A stretch of 64,000 bases of DNA from the NCBI GenBank assembly GCA_033439685.1, contig JAUEDM010000001.1, forward strand, positions 6,262,001 to 6,326,000, in the 5' to 3' direction. Origin of the DNA: Apodospora peruviana (taxonomy: Eukaryota > Ascomycota > Sordariomycetes > Sordariales > Lasiosphaeriaceae). A model generated the notes under the pieces. That model worked only from the letters and a program-made list of their open reading frames with translations, ran no database searches and was not told the origin of the DNA. Below are positions 1-10,667 of this stretch, piece after piece. Position 1 is the stretch's first letter, and each line of letters starts with the position of its first letter. The position numbers and the translations under genes were made by a program.

Positions 1-1015
1 CATGTCCTTGGTAGGCAATCCGGTAGATAGGTGGTAAATAATTCTGTGTCTAAGACTCGACTCAGCGGGTACTGCAGCATTTTGGCAAGTTTCCATATTC
101 TGCCCTCGGCCAAGACCTCGACTATGGGATAGGGATCCCTTCGTGTCTAGACGTGGTAAACGTGGCACCAGTGTTGCTCTACCATGGAGTTCACCAACGT
201 CAAGACGCGTGTACCTGACACACCTGGTGTTAAGTATCGCCCAACAGAGACTTGGCGTCTTGCAGAACTGCCCCTTTGAGACATGATGCCCACCATACGC
301 ACTTAAACACCAGAAATATGCAAGCCGAGTACGGGTTAGCCAGGGGAAGAATTGATTGATCTGAATAGCTATGATATACGGATAGATGTATTTCTGACCA
401 CTAAGGCCGCTGCAGGATGTGTTGATCTACCCGTTTAACATTATGTAATAGCATTGATGAGAGACATCGAGCGAGGTGAAAAGGCAATTTATGAGGAAGA
501 AAAATGACGAAAGACAACCAAAGCCTCAGGCACGGGAAAAATCTGGGGGATGTGTGGTGGGTGAAAGTGACGATCGGGACCTGCTGCTGCGACCCCCCCA
601 CCATGACCCTTGTCTCTCACTCGGTAGCTGTCACCAACTAACTTGCTGAGGAAAGGTGTGGCGGCCGCCCAGCGAATCAGGGTCGAGTGAGGGTAGGAGC
701 TTGTTCGACACGATGCGGAAGGCTGGGGTGGCAAGAGCTCCCAGTGGTTTCCTGGTGAGTGGACTGAGTGAGTGGCTGCTGCCAACGGAAAGGACCTCAA
801 TTTCCACGACAAACGAACGGACGCTGGCGGATGGCTCAGCAATAAATAAATACAGATCCCCAACCTAACCAAGCCTGTGCTTGCGCATCCCTCGTCCAGT
901 TTTCTTCTTGCAGTTCTCCTCAATTCTACCTACCGCTATATCCTACATACGGAATACTTGCGAACTTTACCTAGACACCTAAACCGTTAACTACCTCGCA
1001 CCAATCAATCCCATA
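1..1015. other. Intergenic region upstream of the CFEM gene
   Basis: No convincing coding sequence is seen; the open frames here are short and lack recognisable motifs. The last 120 bases before the ATG at 1016 are pyrimidine-rich, as expected for a fungal promoter/5' leader. One TACGGAATA motif lies at 948-956. Confidence 0.5.
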
Positions 1016-1689
1016 ATGAAGCTCTCGCTCATCCTTGCTGCCGCTGGTGCTGGTGTCATCATGGCACAGGACCTCTCGGGCCAGCCAGCCTGCGCTGTAC
1101 GTTGAATCCACCGTCAAGACGTGCGACGGAAGTCACTTCTCTACAGTTCAACTAACTTGTTGGTAATTAGACCGGGTGCCTCGTCGCAGCCATTAGCTCT
1201 GCAGGCTGCAAGCCTTCCGACCTTGGCTGCCAGTGCGGACCGACGCAGTCGGCCATCATCAGCAACGCGGTGCCCTGCCTGCTCGCCAGCTGCACCGCGC
1301 CAGGAGACCTCGGCCAGGCCCAGACCGCCGGCGAGGCTAAGTGCTCTAAATATTTCGCGACGGCGACCCTCTCGAACCAGTTGAGCTCCATCACGTCCGT
1401 CCTGAGCTCCATCAAGTCCGAAGCCAGCAGCATCATTAGCATCAGCATCATCAGCAGCGACGTGTCCAGCAGCGACGTGTCGACTGTTACCTCGACCGTG
1501 GTGTCGACGTCGTCCGGGTCGGCCGATTCGACTGTCACCACCACCAGCACCAGCGTTACGGGCACCACTCCTGCCACGACAACCTCGTCGACGACGACGT
1601 CGGTCAGCTCTGCCGGTGCTGCTGCGACTCATCTTGCTCTGGGCGCTGGTGCGCTGGCGGCCTTCTTTGGCGCGGTTGTTGCTCTATAA
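1016..1689 (+). CDS. Secreted CFEM-domain protein, probably GPI-anchored
   Basis: Two exons, 1016-1096 and 1171-1689 (intron 1097-1170, GTACGT...TAG), give about 199 residues. The protein starts with a signal peptide ending near residue 17. It then carries the eight cysteines of a CFEM domain at about residues 26, 30, 40, 47, 49, 63, 68 and 85, including the DLGCQC signature. Asp44 sits where the haem-coordinating aspartate lies in known CFEM haem-binding proteins, so haem or iron binding at the cell surface is plausible but inferred. After the domain comes a long Ser/Thr stalk (about residues 95-175) and a hydrophobic C-terminus typical of GPI attachment. The downstream exon alone is open further upstream, but only the spliced form restores the first cysteine and the signal peptide. 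Confidence in family is high; the exact ligand is unknown. Confidence 0.9.
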
Positions 1690-2869
1690 GGGGTTGTGAT
1701 TGGTGATGGTGTTTTAGGCTGGCAATATCTCCCTGGACAGGACCGATGGTTGCTCTCCTTCTCGGTCTGTTGGGGATGTGCAAAATTTTGCTCGGGGACA
1801 AAAACAAAACACTGGAGAGGATTAGTTGTTTGATCGTGAAATACTTTGCCGGTTGTTCGGTGATAATAGTTAATAACTTGGGGTGTGTACATGTGAGAGA
1901 ATAGGACGTCAAGTCGCTTCTCAAGTTTTCGTATGAAGAAAATACCTATCTCGCAGTCAATTGGTGATTCGATTTCTGCGGTTGCGTCTCCAACTTCTGG
2001 GTGTCTGTCTCGTTCGAGATTGTGGCGATCCAAAACTCGATGTCGTAGCTAAGGTAGTAGCCATGATGCTGCTTTCCTCTTGCCATGGCATCGTTGGCCT
2101 CTTTTAGAGATCAATGAACAGAATTATCTTCGCCGCCGGTAAATGTTGAGCAGATTGTCCACTGGTGCCGAAATGCTCAGAGCGAGAACAAGCACTCGAC
2201 AGAAGATATTGATACTTGCTAGCACATTGATGAAGGCAGGTTCCCGGTTGGCGAGGTCAGGATAGACGGTTGCTGGTGGAGACATACGGAATATCCTCCA
2301 GTACATGAGAGGCGGCATTACACCAGCAACACAATTCCCTTTTTTGAAGCGCATTGCAGAGTTTCTTTTCGCAAGTCATATATGTACTAAAATTCGCCAT
2401 ATATCTTTGCCTCCGGGCAAAGCTCTAGCTCGACAGGGGCCTATGACTTAGACCTAGAGTGTTGCAATTCTTACACTGTGCAAGCCCGCTGATTGTATGC
2501 AATACGGATTAATTAGTGCAGATCTATCTTTGGCAGCACTGTGCACTACACAAAATGGTGGACCTTCAACTATCTTCGACCTCAAGTTGAATACCGGTAA
2601 CAAAGATACAATCAACTTATCGAGAACAAGCGTTTGGTCCTTGTGGTTCATTTTCGTCAGGCATTAAGATAGGAAGACTATCACACAATCTGTCAGCTTC
2701 ACCTAGGTGATTGATTGAGAAAAATTAGACCGCCGACCAAAGCGCTGTTTGCAACTTTTCACCTCTTCGTTACACCAAGCAGCCCACTCAGTCCATCTAC
2801 ACCTAGCTCTCACGTCTCGCATTGCATCACGACCAATAATTCTGTCCAAAATAAACAAAACTCAAAGCA
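1690..2869. other. Intergenic region between CFEM gene and cyclophilin
   Basis: No supported gene. A minus-strand frame at 2124-2354 (76 codons with one hydrophobic stretch) is the only one that looks slightly protein-like; it has no recognisable family and I do not call it. A TACGGAATA motif is at 2285-2293. Confidence 0.4.
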
Positions 2870-3545
2870 ATGGCCACCGACGTATCCCTCGAGACCTCAA
2901 TGGTAAGTTCCGTCGTTCACCAGTCCACCCTACCACCTCACTCATTTCCTTTGTTCCCCTTCAAACAGCGTTCAATCACCCCCAAAATAATGTACCTATC
3001 CATCATTAACAGCCAGAATAAATAGGGCACAATCGTAGTCGAGCTCTACAACCAACACGCCCCAAAAACCTGCACCAACTTCGCCACCCTCGCTTCCCGG
3101 GGGTACTACAACGGCGTCGTCTTCCATCGCGTCATCAAGGACTTTATGATCCAGGGCGGCGACCCGACGGGCACCGGCCGCGGCGGAAGTAGCATGTACG
3201 GCGAGAAATTCGAGGACGAGATCCACCCCAGCTTGAAACGTATTTTTTTTTCTCTCCTCCCCTTTTTCGAGAAAACATATATTGAAGCTGAGCTGTGGGA
3301 TATCTATAGACACGGGTGCAGGCATCCTCAGCATGGCCAATGCTGGGCCCAACACCAACGGCAGCCAATTCTTCATCACGCTGGCCCCGACCCCGTGGCT
3401 CGACGGCAAGCACACCATTTTTGGGAGAGTCAAGAGCGGCATGAATGTTGTTAAGCGGGTGGGGCTCGTGCCGACTGACAAGGACGATAGGCCCCAGACT
3501 GAGATCAAGATTGTGCAGGCGAGGGTGTTGGGCGAGGAAGAATAA
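2870..3545 (+). CDS. Peptidyl-prolyl cis-trans isomerase, PPIL1-type cyclophilin
   Basis: Three exons (2870-2902, 3026-3239, 3310-3545) encode about 160 residues, the length of single-domain PPIL1 cyclophilins. The N-terminal LETSM joins to GTIVVELY across intron 1. The active-site stretch FHRVIKDFMIQGGD (catalytic Arg in FHR) and the NGSQFFITLAPTPWLDGKHT signature are intact. Intron 2 falls between SLK and HTGAG; the join gives the family sequence LK-H-TGAG. PPIL1 members catalyse proline isomerisation and in other eukaryotes associate with the spliceosome (SKIP/Prp45); that role is inferred from family. No signal peptide or extra domain, so nuclear/cytosolic. Retention of intron 1 would give stops, so the spliced start at 2870 is preferred. 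Confidence 0.93.
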
Positions 3546-4516
3546 GGTAGCTATGTACCTTGTAGGTAGGGTAGCAGTCTTGCGAATTTACTACCTATAC
3601 TACACTAATCAGACTTGATATCCTACACACTGATGAAAAAATAGGATATGTATGTATGATACTGTGACCTTTGCGCTTTTTCAAACCAGAAACATACTTG
3701 ATCACAGCCAGATACCAGTCAGTCAACCTGAAAAACTTTATGGAGAGAATGAACTTCTGCCTGAAGCCTCTTGTCTTTTTCTCAACTCTCATCTATACAA
3801 ACACAACGGGTGACACCCGTTGCTGCCTAGGTAACCTAGCTCAAAGGCAGCCAGCAAGTAAGGCAGCAAAAAAATGACACCAGCCTCAACCGCTCAGACA
3901 ATCACGCCCCGGGGGTTGAATGTATGTGTGTAGGGTCTGTTCTTTAATACAAGTTTAAAAAAGAAGTGAACCAAAAGGGTGTGCCAGAAACGCCGAATGT
4001 CCCTAAAAGCCCCCCAATGCAGAGCAAGATCGAAATTGAACGCAACCTCCTACCACCCCAGTAGGAAAGTTGTTGTTGGAAAAGCATATTCAAACGCCTT
4101 GGGCAAGAAAAGGAGAACCCAAAACCGCCCCCCGGCGCTCACCTTTGTGTGAGCGGAATGCAGAAGAAAAAAAAGAACAAAACACCCAGATAAACAACCC
4201 CCTTAGCCAAATGCAGATATCTTTCCTTTTCATGTCCCCGTCTTCGCCAAAGACGATACACCCACGCGCATGTTCACAGTAACCGAGTCCGTAGTTTGCT
4301 GTCGGTGATGGCAACGAGGCTTGACACGCATAACTCCCCAAATCCCGGTAAGCCAGCTCGTTAGCCAGTATATTTGCGCCCCAATTCCATTTTAATCTTT
4401 CCACATTCCCATCCCTAAAGAAGTCCAAGATACAAAGTCTTGCGGTACGAGAAGAGCCTATGTAGTCGTGCTCCAGAGTACACATATGGGTAAAGATCAC
4501 GCTTCATCCCGGACTA
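3546..4516. other. Convergent intergenic region with two adjacent palindromes
   Basis: 3' region shared by the cyclophilin (plus) and the Sgf11-like gene (minus). No coding sequence seen. Two neighbouring palindromes lie at 3804-3822 and 3827-3839 (separate entry). Confidence 0.5.
3804..3839. repeat. Two adjacent short palindromes
   Basis: CAACGGGTG and CACCCGTTG flank a single A (3804-3822). Four bases further on, CTAGGT and ACCTAG again flank a single A (3827-3839). Both are perfect. They lie about 260 bases past the cyclophilin stop. They could act as protein-binding sites or a 3'-end structure; function is unknown. Confidence 0.7.
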
Positions 4517-5775
4517 TCACTGCGGCGGAGATGACAGTGTTCCCGAAGACTCGGACTCCATGTCACGATCCCTCTTTGTCTTCTTTGGAGCAGCCGCAGG
4601 TAGCGGCGGCTTCGCGTTCACACCCAGCTTCAATTTCTTGGAGGGCGACGGCCCTTTGGCAGGAGCGCTCTTCTTAGGGGCTACCTGGACGGTCGAGTTC
4701 TTGATATCCTCATCGTCCACTTTTGTCTCTACATTCAGCATAGAGTTGGCCTTGACCTTTTCCTTTTTCGCCGGCAGCTTTGTCTTCAGAATCACCTTCT
4801 TAGTGGGAGCGTTCGGTTTGGCCTTCTTCTTCTTGGGATTGGACGGATCGGACTCCTCCGCATCCTCGTCAAACTCGTCGACATCTCGTTTCCTCGGGCT
4901 AGCGCCGCGGCTCGCTGGCAGCGGCGTGCCTTTCTGACTGCCGGGCGGCGTGTTGTCGTTGTTCTGGCTGCCACCGTTGCTCCCGCCATTGCTGATCTTC
5001 TGCGCCGCGGCTCTACTCGCATTGCGACCGCTGTTTCCGATACAAGACCCCATGTGGTTGTTCAGCCGCGTCACCAGGATGCACCTCTTGCACTTGGAAC
5101 ACGTTGCGCTCGGGAAGCTGAGCACGTTCGGCGGACGGTCCTTGGCGCTTCCTCCATCGGCCGCAGCGGGAGAGTTAGCATCGTTGGGGTCCAGCTTCTT
5201 ATCCACCATGTCCTTCTTCTTCTTGCCTCGCCCAGGCCCCGGCGCAACCCAAGTTTGCCCGTATATGTCGTAGCCCGGTTTCTCGATGTAGGGGTGCTTC
5301 TTGCAGTAAATAACGCCTGGATCAGGCTTCTTGGCTCCTTTCCCGTCGGTTGGGTGGAGCAGCCGTGGAAGGTGACAGCGGCTGCACAGGATCTCCTTGG
5401 TGGTCTTCAGCGGGTTGCCCTTAAGGAGAACCTTGCCGTCCTCGTATATCGCGGCCTCGGTCTCCACTCGCACATCGGGCTTCGAGTCGGGGGTTTCGGA
5501 GGCATCGGTGGCCAGCTTCTCGACCTTGATGGCAGCCGTGCTGGCGCGGGCCATCTTCTCATCCCGGTGGACCTTGATCAGGAGGTCATGGACGATGTTG
5601 TATAATAAGTCGTCAAGTACGGAATGTGCCTATGGCAGCAACCAGAGCAACTGGTGTTAGCAATTTTCGACGTGCACCGGTGGTACTGGCGGTTGCTTAC
5701 AAGTTTGTCCATGTTGTCTGCACCTTCGGGAGCGACGATGACGCCGGCCTTACCCGTGCCTGTTTCTGATGACAT
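4517..5775 (-). CDS. Sgf11-like SAGA deubiquitinase-module subunit, long form
   Basis: Exons 5701-5775 and 4517-5629 (intron 5630-5700) give about 395 residues. The first exon supplies the N-terminus; the join leads straight into an amphipathic helix (about residues 26-54, SVLDDLLYNIVHDLLIKVH) like the helix by which yeast Sgf11 packs in the SAGA deubiquitinase module. A C-terminal-type Sgf11 zinc finger follows at about residues 202-221 (C-x2-C...RLNNHMGSC), expected to contact the nucleosome acidic patch. Between them is a second possible metal site, C107-x2-C110 ... C134-x2-H137, absent from the 99-residue yeast protein. The rest is lysine/serine-rich and disordered. The family role is histone H2B deubiquitination with Ubp8, Sus1 and Sgf73. 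Assignment rests on the helix-plus-finger pair; it is the best explanation but not certain. Confidence 0.75.
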
Positions 5776-6974
5776 GATTGTAACTAGGTCCTCTGCTCTC
5801 AGCGAGAGCATGGAAGCCGGTCGGGTTGAGAAAGATAGTTTTGTCGTGCGACCAGCAGGTGAGACGATGCGATGTGAGGCAAGTGCAAAACCTTAATGAC
5901 GATAAAAGCAGCTCGATTCAGCTGTGGCGATGAGACCGTCTCGTGGGAGACAAGGGGGAGCAAATCACGCCCTCACCATCGCGCGACAATTGCTGCAGCA
6001 AAGCGCGACCAAGAGCGAGCCAATATTCGATGTCAAGGAAATGCCCGAGGCTAGGCAGAAGAGAAGTGTTGCGATGGCCAAGTTACCTCAGTAAGCGCAA
6101 GTGCGATTGAAGATGGTGATTTTTGTGCCCGATGGAATGAGGCTGGAAGGAAGACTGTAGATCATGTTTGGGGAGCGGAATTACCGTCAGACAGTGGACC
6201 CTCAGCGCATGTGCGGGAGGATGTGTACCTGAAATCCGACCAAATATAGGCAGGGCTTTTGGGAGGTGGTCCAGGCTCGAGACCTTGAATTTCAGCAAGG
6301 CACCAACCACACCCGACTGGTCTTGACCTCAGTTTCCGTTCACCATTCCGATGATATGGATGCTGGAGGTATGTTCTTGTTAGACAAGGCATATCTCTAC
6401 ATCTGTATACCATAGAGGATAGCATTCGACGGATGTCATTTGCGGCTCTGCGAGGCCTAGGTCGGGTGCCTTGGGTATGGGCCTCTAGAATATAGGTACT
6501 GAGAGCCCGCTGGTGTCCCGTAGCTTCGCTGGACGTCTTCCTCGAACTTATAATGATATGATCCCTTCCGCGGCATATCTGGACGCCGTTGTTTATTCAA
6601 CTATATTCATTGCATTGTGTGCTTAAAATAAGAGTTATATAAGGTTCCTGCCAAGTTCCCAATGCACCCACTTTATTAGTCTGTCACAGTATCAGCCATT
6701 TCTCTTTGAACAGCTGACGAGAGAAGCATTAACCACGGACCCGGACGGCGAGTCCCACGGTCGTCCCCAATGGGCCGGACCAGTCGTTGCGGTGCTCGGA
6801 GGCACTCCCGTCCCCTGAATGCGGCGGGTCCAGGTCCGCGCGGAATGAAACAGGCTCGGGCCCAAAGTGTTGTGGCTTGATCGTCCCAAACAACTTCCTT
6901 GAATAACAAATCGTTTTACTTAAACACCACGGGCATGTCTAGGTTATAGCAGCAGCATTACAGCAATTTACAAC
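5776..6974. other. Divergent promoter region, Sgf11-like gene / Naa50-like gene
   Basis: About 1.2 kb between two divergently transcribed genes. Only short frames without family motifs are present. I see no RNA gene or repeat. Confidence 0.5.
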
Positions 6975-8225
6975 ATGTCGCGAGCTCAGCAACCCTCAAT
7001 TCTTTCCTTCTTCCAGCCGCGGCAGAACTCTGCGTACACTGCCCCTCCATCCACTGCCCCGCCAAGTACCAGCAACAACACCAGCGCGGATGCATCATCA
7101 CCACCACTTCTTCCTCCCATCATAGCAGCGACTGCCCTGCTACCCCCGACTCTGCCCATCCTGCCGTCGCCCCCATCCCTCCCCGCCCAAGCGAGCGTTG
7201 TCCCAGTAACGGAACAGCACATCCCGGCCCTCCGCCGGATCAACTCGCTCTTGCTACCGGTAGCCTACCCGGACTCGTTCTACGCTAAAGCCCTGCAGCC
7301 GCTGGCGTCCGGCCTGTTTTCGCGCACGATCCTCTGGAAAGATGCTAGCGACGCGGGCGAACCAAAAGTCGTCGGCGGCGTGGTTTGCCGACTCGAGCCA
7401 AACTCTTTTCTCAGCCCACAACAACCGAGTCAGGTAGCGCCAGCGCCGCCTACTTACTACGCCATCTACATCCAATCCCTCGTGCTCCTCTCCCCGTACC
7501 GTTCCCAGGGTCTCGCCGCCGCAGCACTCGAGCACATCGTCGCCAGCGCGTCCATTCTCCCTGCAGCCGGCTCGAGCATCGACGCGAGGACCATTTACGC
7601 GCACGTGTGGACCGAGAACGAGGAAGGTCTCAGGTGGTACCAGTCCCGCGGCTTCTCTCGTCACGGCAGTGAGCCCATCAAGGGATACTACTTCAAACTA
7701 CGCCCCGACACGGCCTGGATCATGCGGCGGGATATCGGGCCTGGCACCACACCGGAGCCGCCGGCGCCCCTCCCTTCACCGGGATCGAGATCGGTACCAG
7801 CCACCGCTCGAGGCAGCGGCGGCAGCGGCAGCAACAATACCAGCAGCACGGTAGCAGCAGCAGTGAACCTACCTGCCATGAAGGCGACCGCGACCGCATC
7901 GCAAACCGGCCCTCCGCCGCCACGAGCCCCCCCTCGGCAACTGTCGACGACATCAACATCTTCGGCAGCCTCCTCGTCTCTTTCATTCCAAAATACCCGC
8001 CCCGAAACGGAATGGAACGACCTACCCGCGGACATGGTATCGTTACCTACAACACCCGGTGGTGCCGGTGCCGGTGCCGGTGCTTCTACTCCAACTGGAA
8101 GCGGACTTCTTCCGCCACGCAGTGCTCCTGGTTCCGCGCCCAGCTCGCGGAGCAGTTCCACGGCGCCGCCAGGGGGGCGTAAGAAGAAGGAGAGGGCGTA
8201 TCCAGCTGCAGCGTTTGGCCAATGA
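6975..8225 (+). CDS. Naa50-like GNAT N-acetyltransferase with N-terminal PIP box
   Basis: Single exon, 416 residues. Residues 6-13 (QPSILSFF) fit the PCNA-interacting PIP-box consensus Q-x-x-I-x-x-F-F exactly. A GNAT fold spans about residues 75-255. It resembles metazoan Naa50/San: LLPVAYPDSFY (94-104) matches the IFPVSYNDKFY substrate loop, RSQGLA (176-181) is the acetyl-CoA pyrophosphate loop, His210 in IYAHVWTENEEGLRWY aligns with the Naa50 catalytic histidine, and GYYFKLRPD (237-245) carries the tandem tyrosines. Residues 256-416 are Ser/Pro/Gly-rich and disordered, ending in a basic GGRKKKERAYP segment. Naa50 family enzymes acetylate protein N-termini (and some lysines) and are linked to sister-chromatid cohesion. 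Whether this protein joins NatA, or acts at replication forks through PCNA, is inference. Insertions in the core make it longer than the 169-residue human enzyme. Confidence 0.8.
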   Translation: MSRAQQPSILSFFQPRQNSAYTAPPSTAPPSTSNNTSADASSPPLLPPIIAATALLPPTLPILPSPPSLPAQASVVPVTEQHIPALRRINSLLLPVAYPDSFYAKALQPLASGLFSRTILWKDASDAGEPKVVGGVVCRLEPNSFLSPQQPSQVAPAPPTYYAIYIQSLVLLSPYRSQGLAAAALEHIVASASILPAAGSSIDARTIYAHVWTENEEGLRWYQSRGFSRHGSEPIKGYYFKLRPDTAWIMRRDIGPGTTPEPPAPLPSPGSRSVPATARGSGGSGSNNTSSTVAAAVNLPAMKATATASQTGPPPPRAPPRQLSTTSTSSAASSSLSFQNTRPETEWNDLPADMVSLPTTPGGAGAGAGASTPTGSGLLPPRSAPGSAPSSRSSSTAPPGGRKKKERAYPAAAFGQ

Positions 8226-8949
8226 AGAAGGAAAGGGAAATGTGTCTATCTTTTGATAGACCGGGGGGGGGGAATGAAATATATATATACAGATACATGC
8301 GTAGCCGGTTTGTTTGTTTTCATAATGATATTTGATGTGTACCTGAACTTGAAGGAGATCAAAAGACAAGACATGGGTTTTGGTGACCAATGAGGGACCG
8401 CGTTGAGCATAAACCGAAATAGAACAACAGCGAGGTATCAGGAGCATGGTGTTGCACAAGGTAACATACTGAAGATCGCTTTGATTTAATTTATAAAAGC
8501 CACGAATGATTTGATACATACCAACCAAGAATCCGTCGATAACTGTCAAGAACAATGATGATATAATATATGATAGCTTTTGGGATTTGGAACCGCTGGT
8601 AGTGATGGTGATATCGCTGTAGCGATGGTGATATCGCTGGCCAGAGAAGCAACTGCATGTGAGCTTTCTCTTCCTACATCCATCCGTAAATAGGGATGTA
8701 AAACCAGCCCTGTTATCTACTCTCACTTATTCATGAATGAACATCCCCGTCATCGCTTCCAGATCCGAAACAGAGAAACTTAGAAAGATTCATACACAGA
8801 AACTCGTAGTCCTTTAAACTCCTCTCCGCGTTATTTGCGCCTTCCCTATCCTTCATTAACATGCTCGCTCACATGACAGCACATATCCTGACGTCCTCCA
8901 GCCGACATGATAACAGTGGCAAACATGACGGTACAGCCGAAGATGACTT
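8226..8949. other. Convergent intergenic region
   Basis: Shared 3' region of the acetyltransferase and glucokinase genes. No gene seen. It holds an imperfect two-copy 20-bp tandem repeat at 8601-8640. Confidence 0.5.
8601..8640. repeat. Two-copy 20-bp tandem repeat
   Basis: The 20-mers 8601-8620 and 8621-8640 match at 18 of 20 positions and share the core GATGGTGATATCGCTG. It lies in the 3' region between two convergent genes. Likely a replication-slippage product. Confidence 0.8.
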
Positions 8950-10667
8950 CTAGTTCTCCGTAACTGCCTCCTCGCTGTCCTCGGGGACAGCGGTGAGGTC
9001 ATGCGCCTTAGCTGTTGATCGCACCTCGCCGATATAGTCGGCCGTGCTCATGCTCTTCTCCATGCCGGCCGCCACGAGGGCGATCAGCGCGGCTCCAACA
9101 CCAGAGCCGTCCTTTGCGATGCCGATCCGGATGCGCTTGGCACCTTCCTCGCCCACGCCTTCAATGACGCGCAGGGCTTCGTAGATCATGTCCCGGAAGT
9201 ACGGGTAGTGCTCGACCAAGCTGCCGTCGACTCCAATATCGACCGGCTCGCCTTCATTCTCCGGGTCGGTTAGCGTGTTGGTCTGCAGCACGACGGCGGC
9301 GATAGCAACGGCTGAGAGCCGCGCAGCACGACGGCCGACGGCACCCGCAATGGCCTTGAAGGCCTGCGCGTCCTCTAGAGAAGGAGAGTACACGTCCAGG
9401 GCTTCGAGCGCTTGGCGGAGGGTGACGAGCTCGGGCGTGTTGTCAGCCGCAGCGACTGACATGATCGCAGTATCTAGCCCCCATTGTGCGTAGATGCTTG
9501 ACTTTTCCCCAATGTTGGTTGTCGACCTCCAATCATTAGAGGAGGAGTTCTCGTCCTTGAAAAGGGATATATTGGGGTTCTTCAGTAGGTCCAGGACCAC
9601 CAAGCGCAAGATCTCGCCGAGGAACATGCCAGAAACACGTTTCTCGTACATTTGAATGCCCGGATTGACGCTGTCCTTGTCCAATTGGATATCCCATGTT
9701 GTGTTCGGTAGGACATTGAGCTGGTTGTCGAAAGAACCCCACTCGGTATTGACGACCATCAGTCCGGTAGACTTGTCGTACTCGCCAGCCATGGGCTTCT
9801 TAACGTTTTCCAGCTTCTCAACATACGCTCCGTTAGTACCGGTACCAAAGATCGCACCCAGGACAGTGCTCGTCTTGCCAGGAGCTGAGTAGGAACGCGC
9901 CATCAGCGTTCCCACAGTGTCGTTGACGAGGGCGGCCACCCGGACAGGTAGATGGAGCTTGTCAATCTCGACCTGTAGGAGGGCGCACACATCTTTGCCG
10001 ATCGCATCTGGAATATCAAAGCCTTTCGTCCATCTTATGAGCGTGCCCTTGTTGATTCCAATCTGTTGGACAGGGAAGCTGAAGGTGAAGCCTAGGCGGA
10101 AGACCTCCTCGTCCCTGAATCCCTCTGGCGTGCTCACTGTCAACCTCCTCCTCTTGTGTTTCTCGAAGTGCTCTTCGTGGTGTGTCTGAAGGAAAACCTC
10201 GATTTGCTTCGCCAGGAACGCAAAGAGCTCTTGAGCTGTCTTCGCAACCATGAGCTCCCTGGGGATCGCCACTTTTGAGTATGTGAGGTTGAAGGTGGTA
10301 TCGCCATTGAGGTGGATGGAACAGACCCGGAAGTTGGTACCGCCCAGATCCACGGCCATGTATAGGCCCTATGTGGAAGCGTTAGCATAAAAGAACGCAA
10401 TTTTTCTTTCGGGGATTTCTGAATAACTAGGTACCTTTTCGGTGCCATTGGGGACTCCGGTAACGTATGTAGGGATTTGGCTGAGGCTTGTTCCATCCTT
10501 CTCCAATCCCTCGCCTATGCGTTGTGTCAGGCCGACAATGTCTTGTCTGCTGGAGGGTACAATCACCTACCCATCTGGCGCAGGAACTCCTTTACTGCCT
10601 TGTTCACATCTTCGTCTGTGTAGTCAAATTTGGCGACAACGGCCTTTGTCTCGGCTTCGAGAGTCAT
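8950..10667 (-). CDS. Glucokinase (hexokinase family)
   Basis: Three exons (10571-10667, 10435-10514, 8950-10368) encode about 531 residues, the usual size of fungal glucokinases. It phosphorylates glucose with ATP at the entry to glycolysis, in the cytosol. Visible motifs: DLGGTNFR phosphate-1 loop (about residue 66), FSFP substrate loop (155-158), TKGFDIPDAIGKDV, the catalytic Asp in ALVNDTVGTL (about residue 209) and the adenosine-side GTGTNGAYVE. The wording (SKVAIPRELM, LFAFLAKQIE, GINKGTLIRWTKGFD) is closer to the ascomycete glucokinase branch than to hexokinase. The ATG at 10667 is the first in-frame ATG; the frame stays open upstream to 10751 only from a TTG. A CRE-like TGACGTCA lies about 150 bases upstream. 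Confidence 0.93.

Noticed and set aside
2124..2354. 76-codon minus-strand frame with a hydrophobic stretch
   Set aside because: Slightly protein-like but too short, no family and no promoter or splice support.
8043..8726. 227-codon minus-strand frame
   Set aside because: It spans the 3' end of the acetyltransferase gene and its 3' region; no protein-like pattern.
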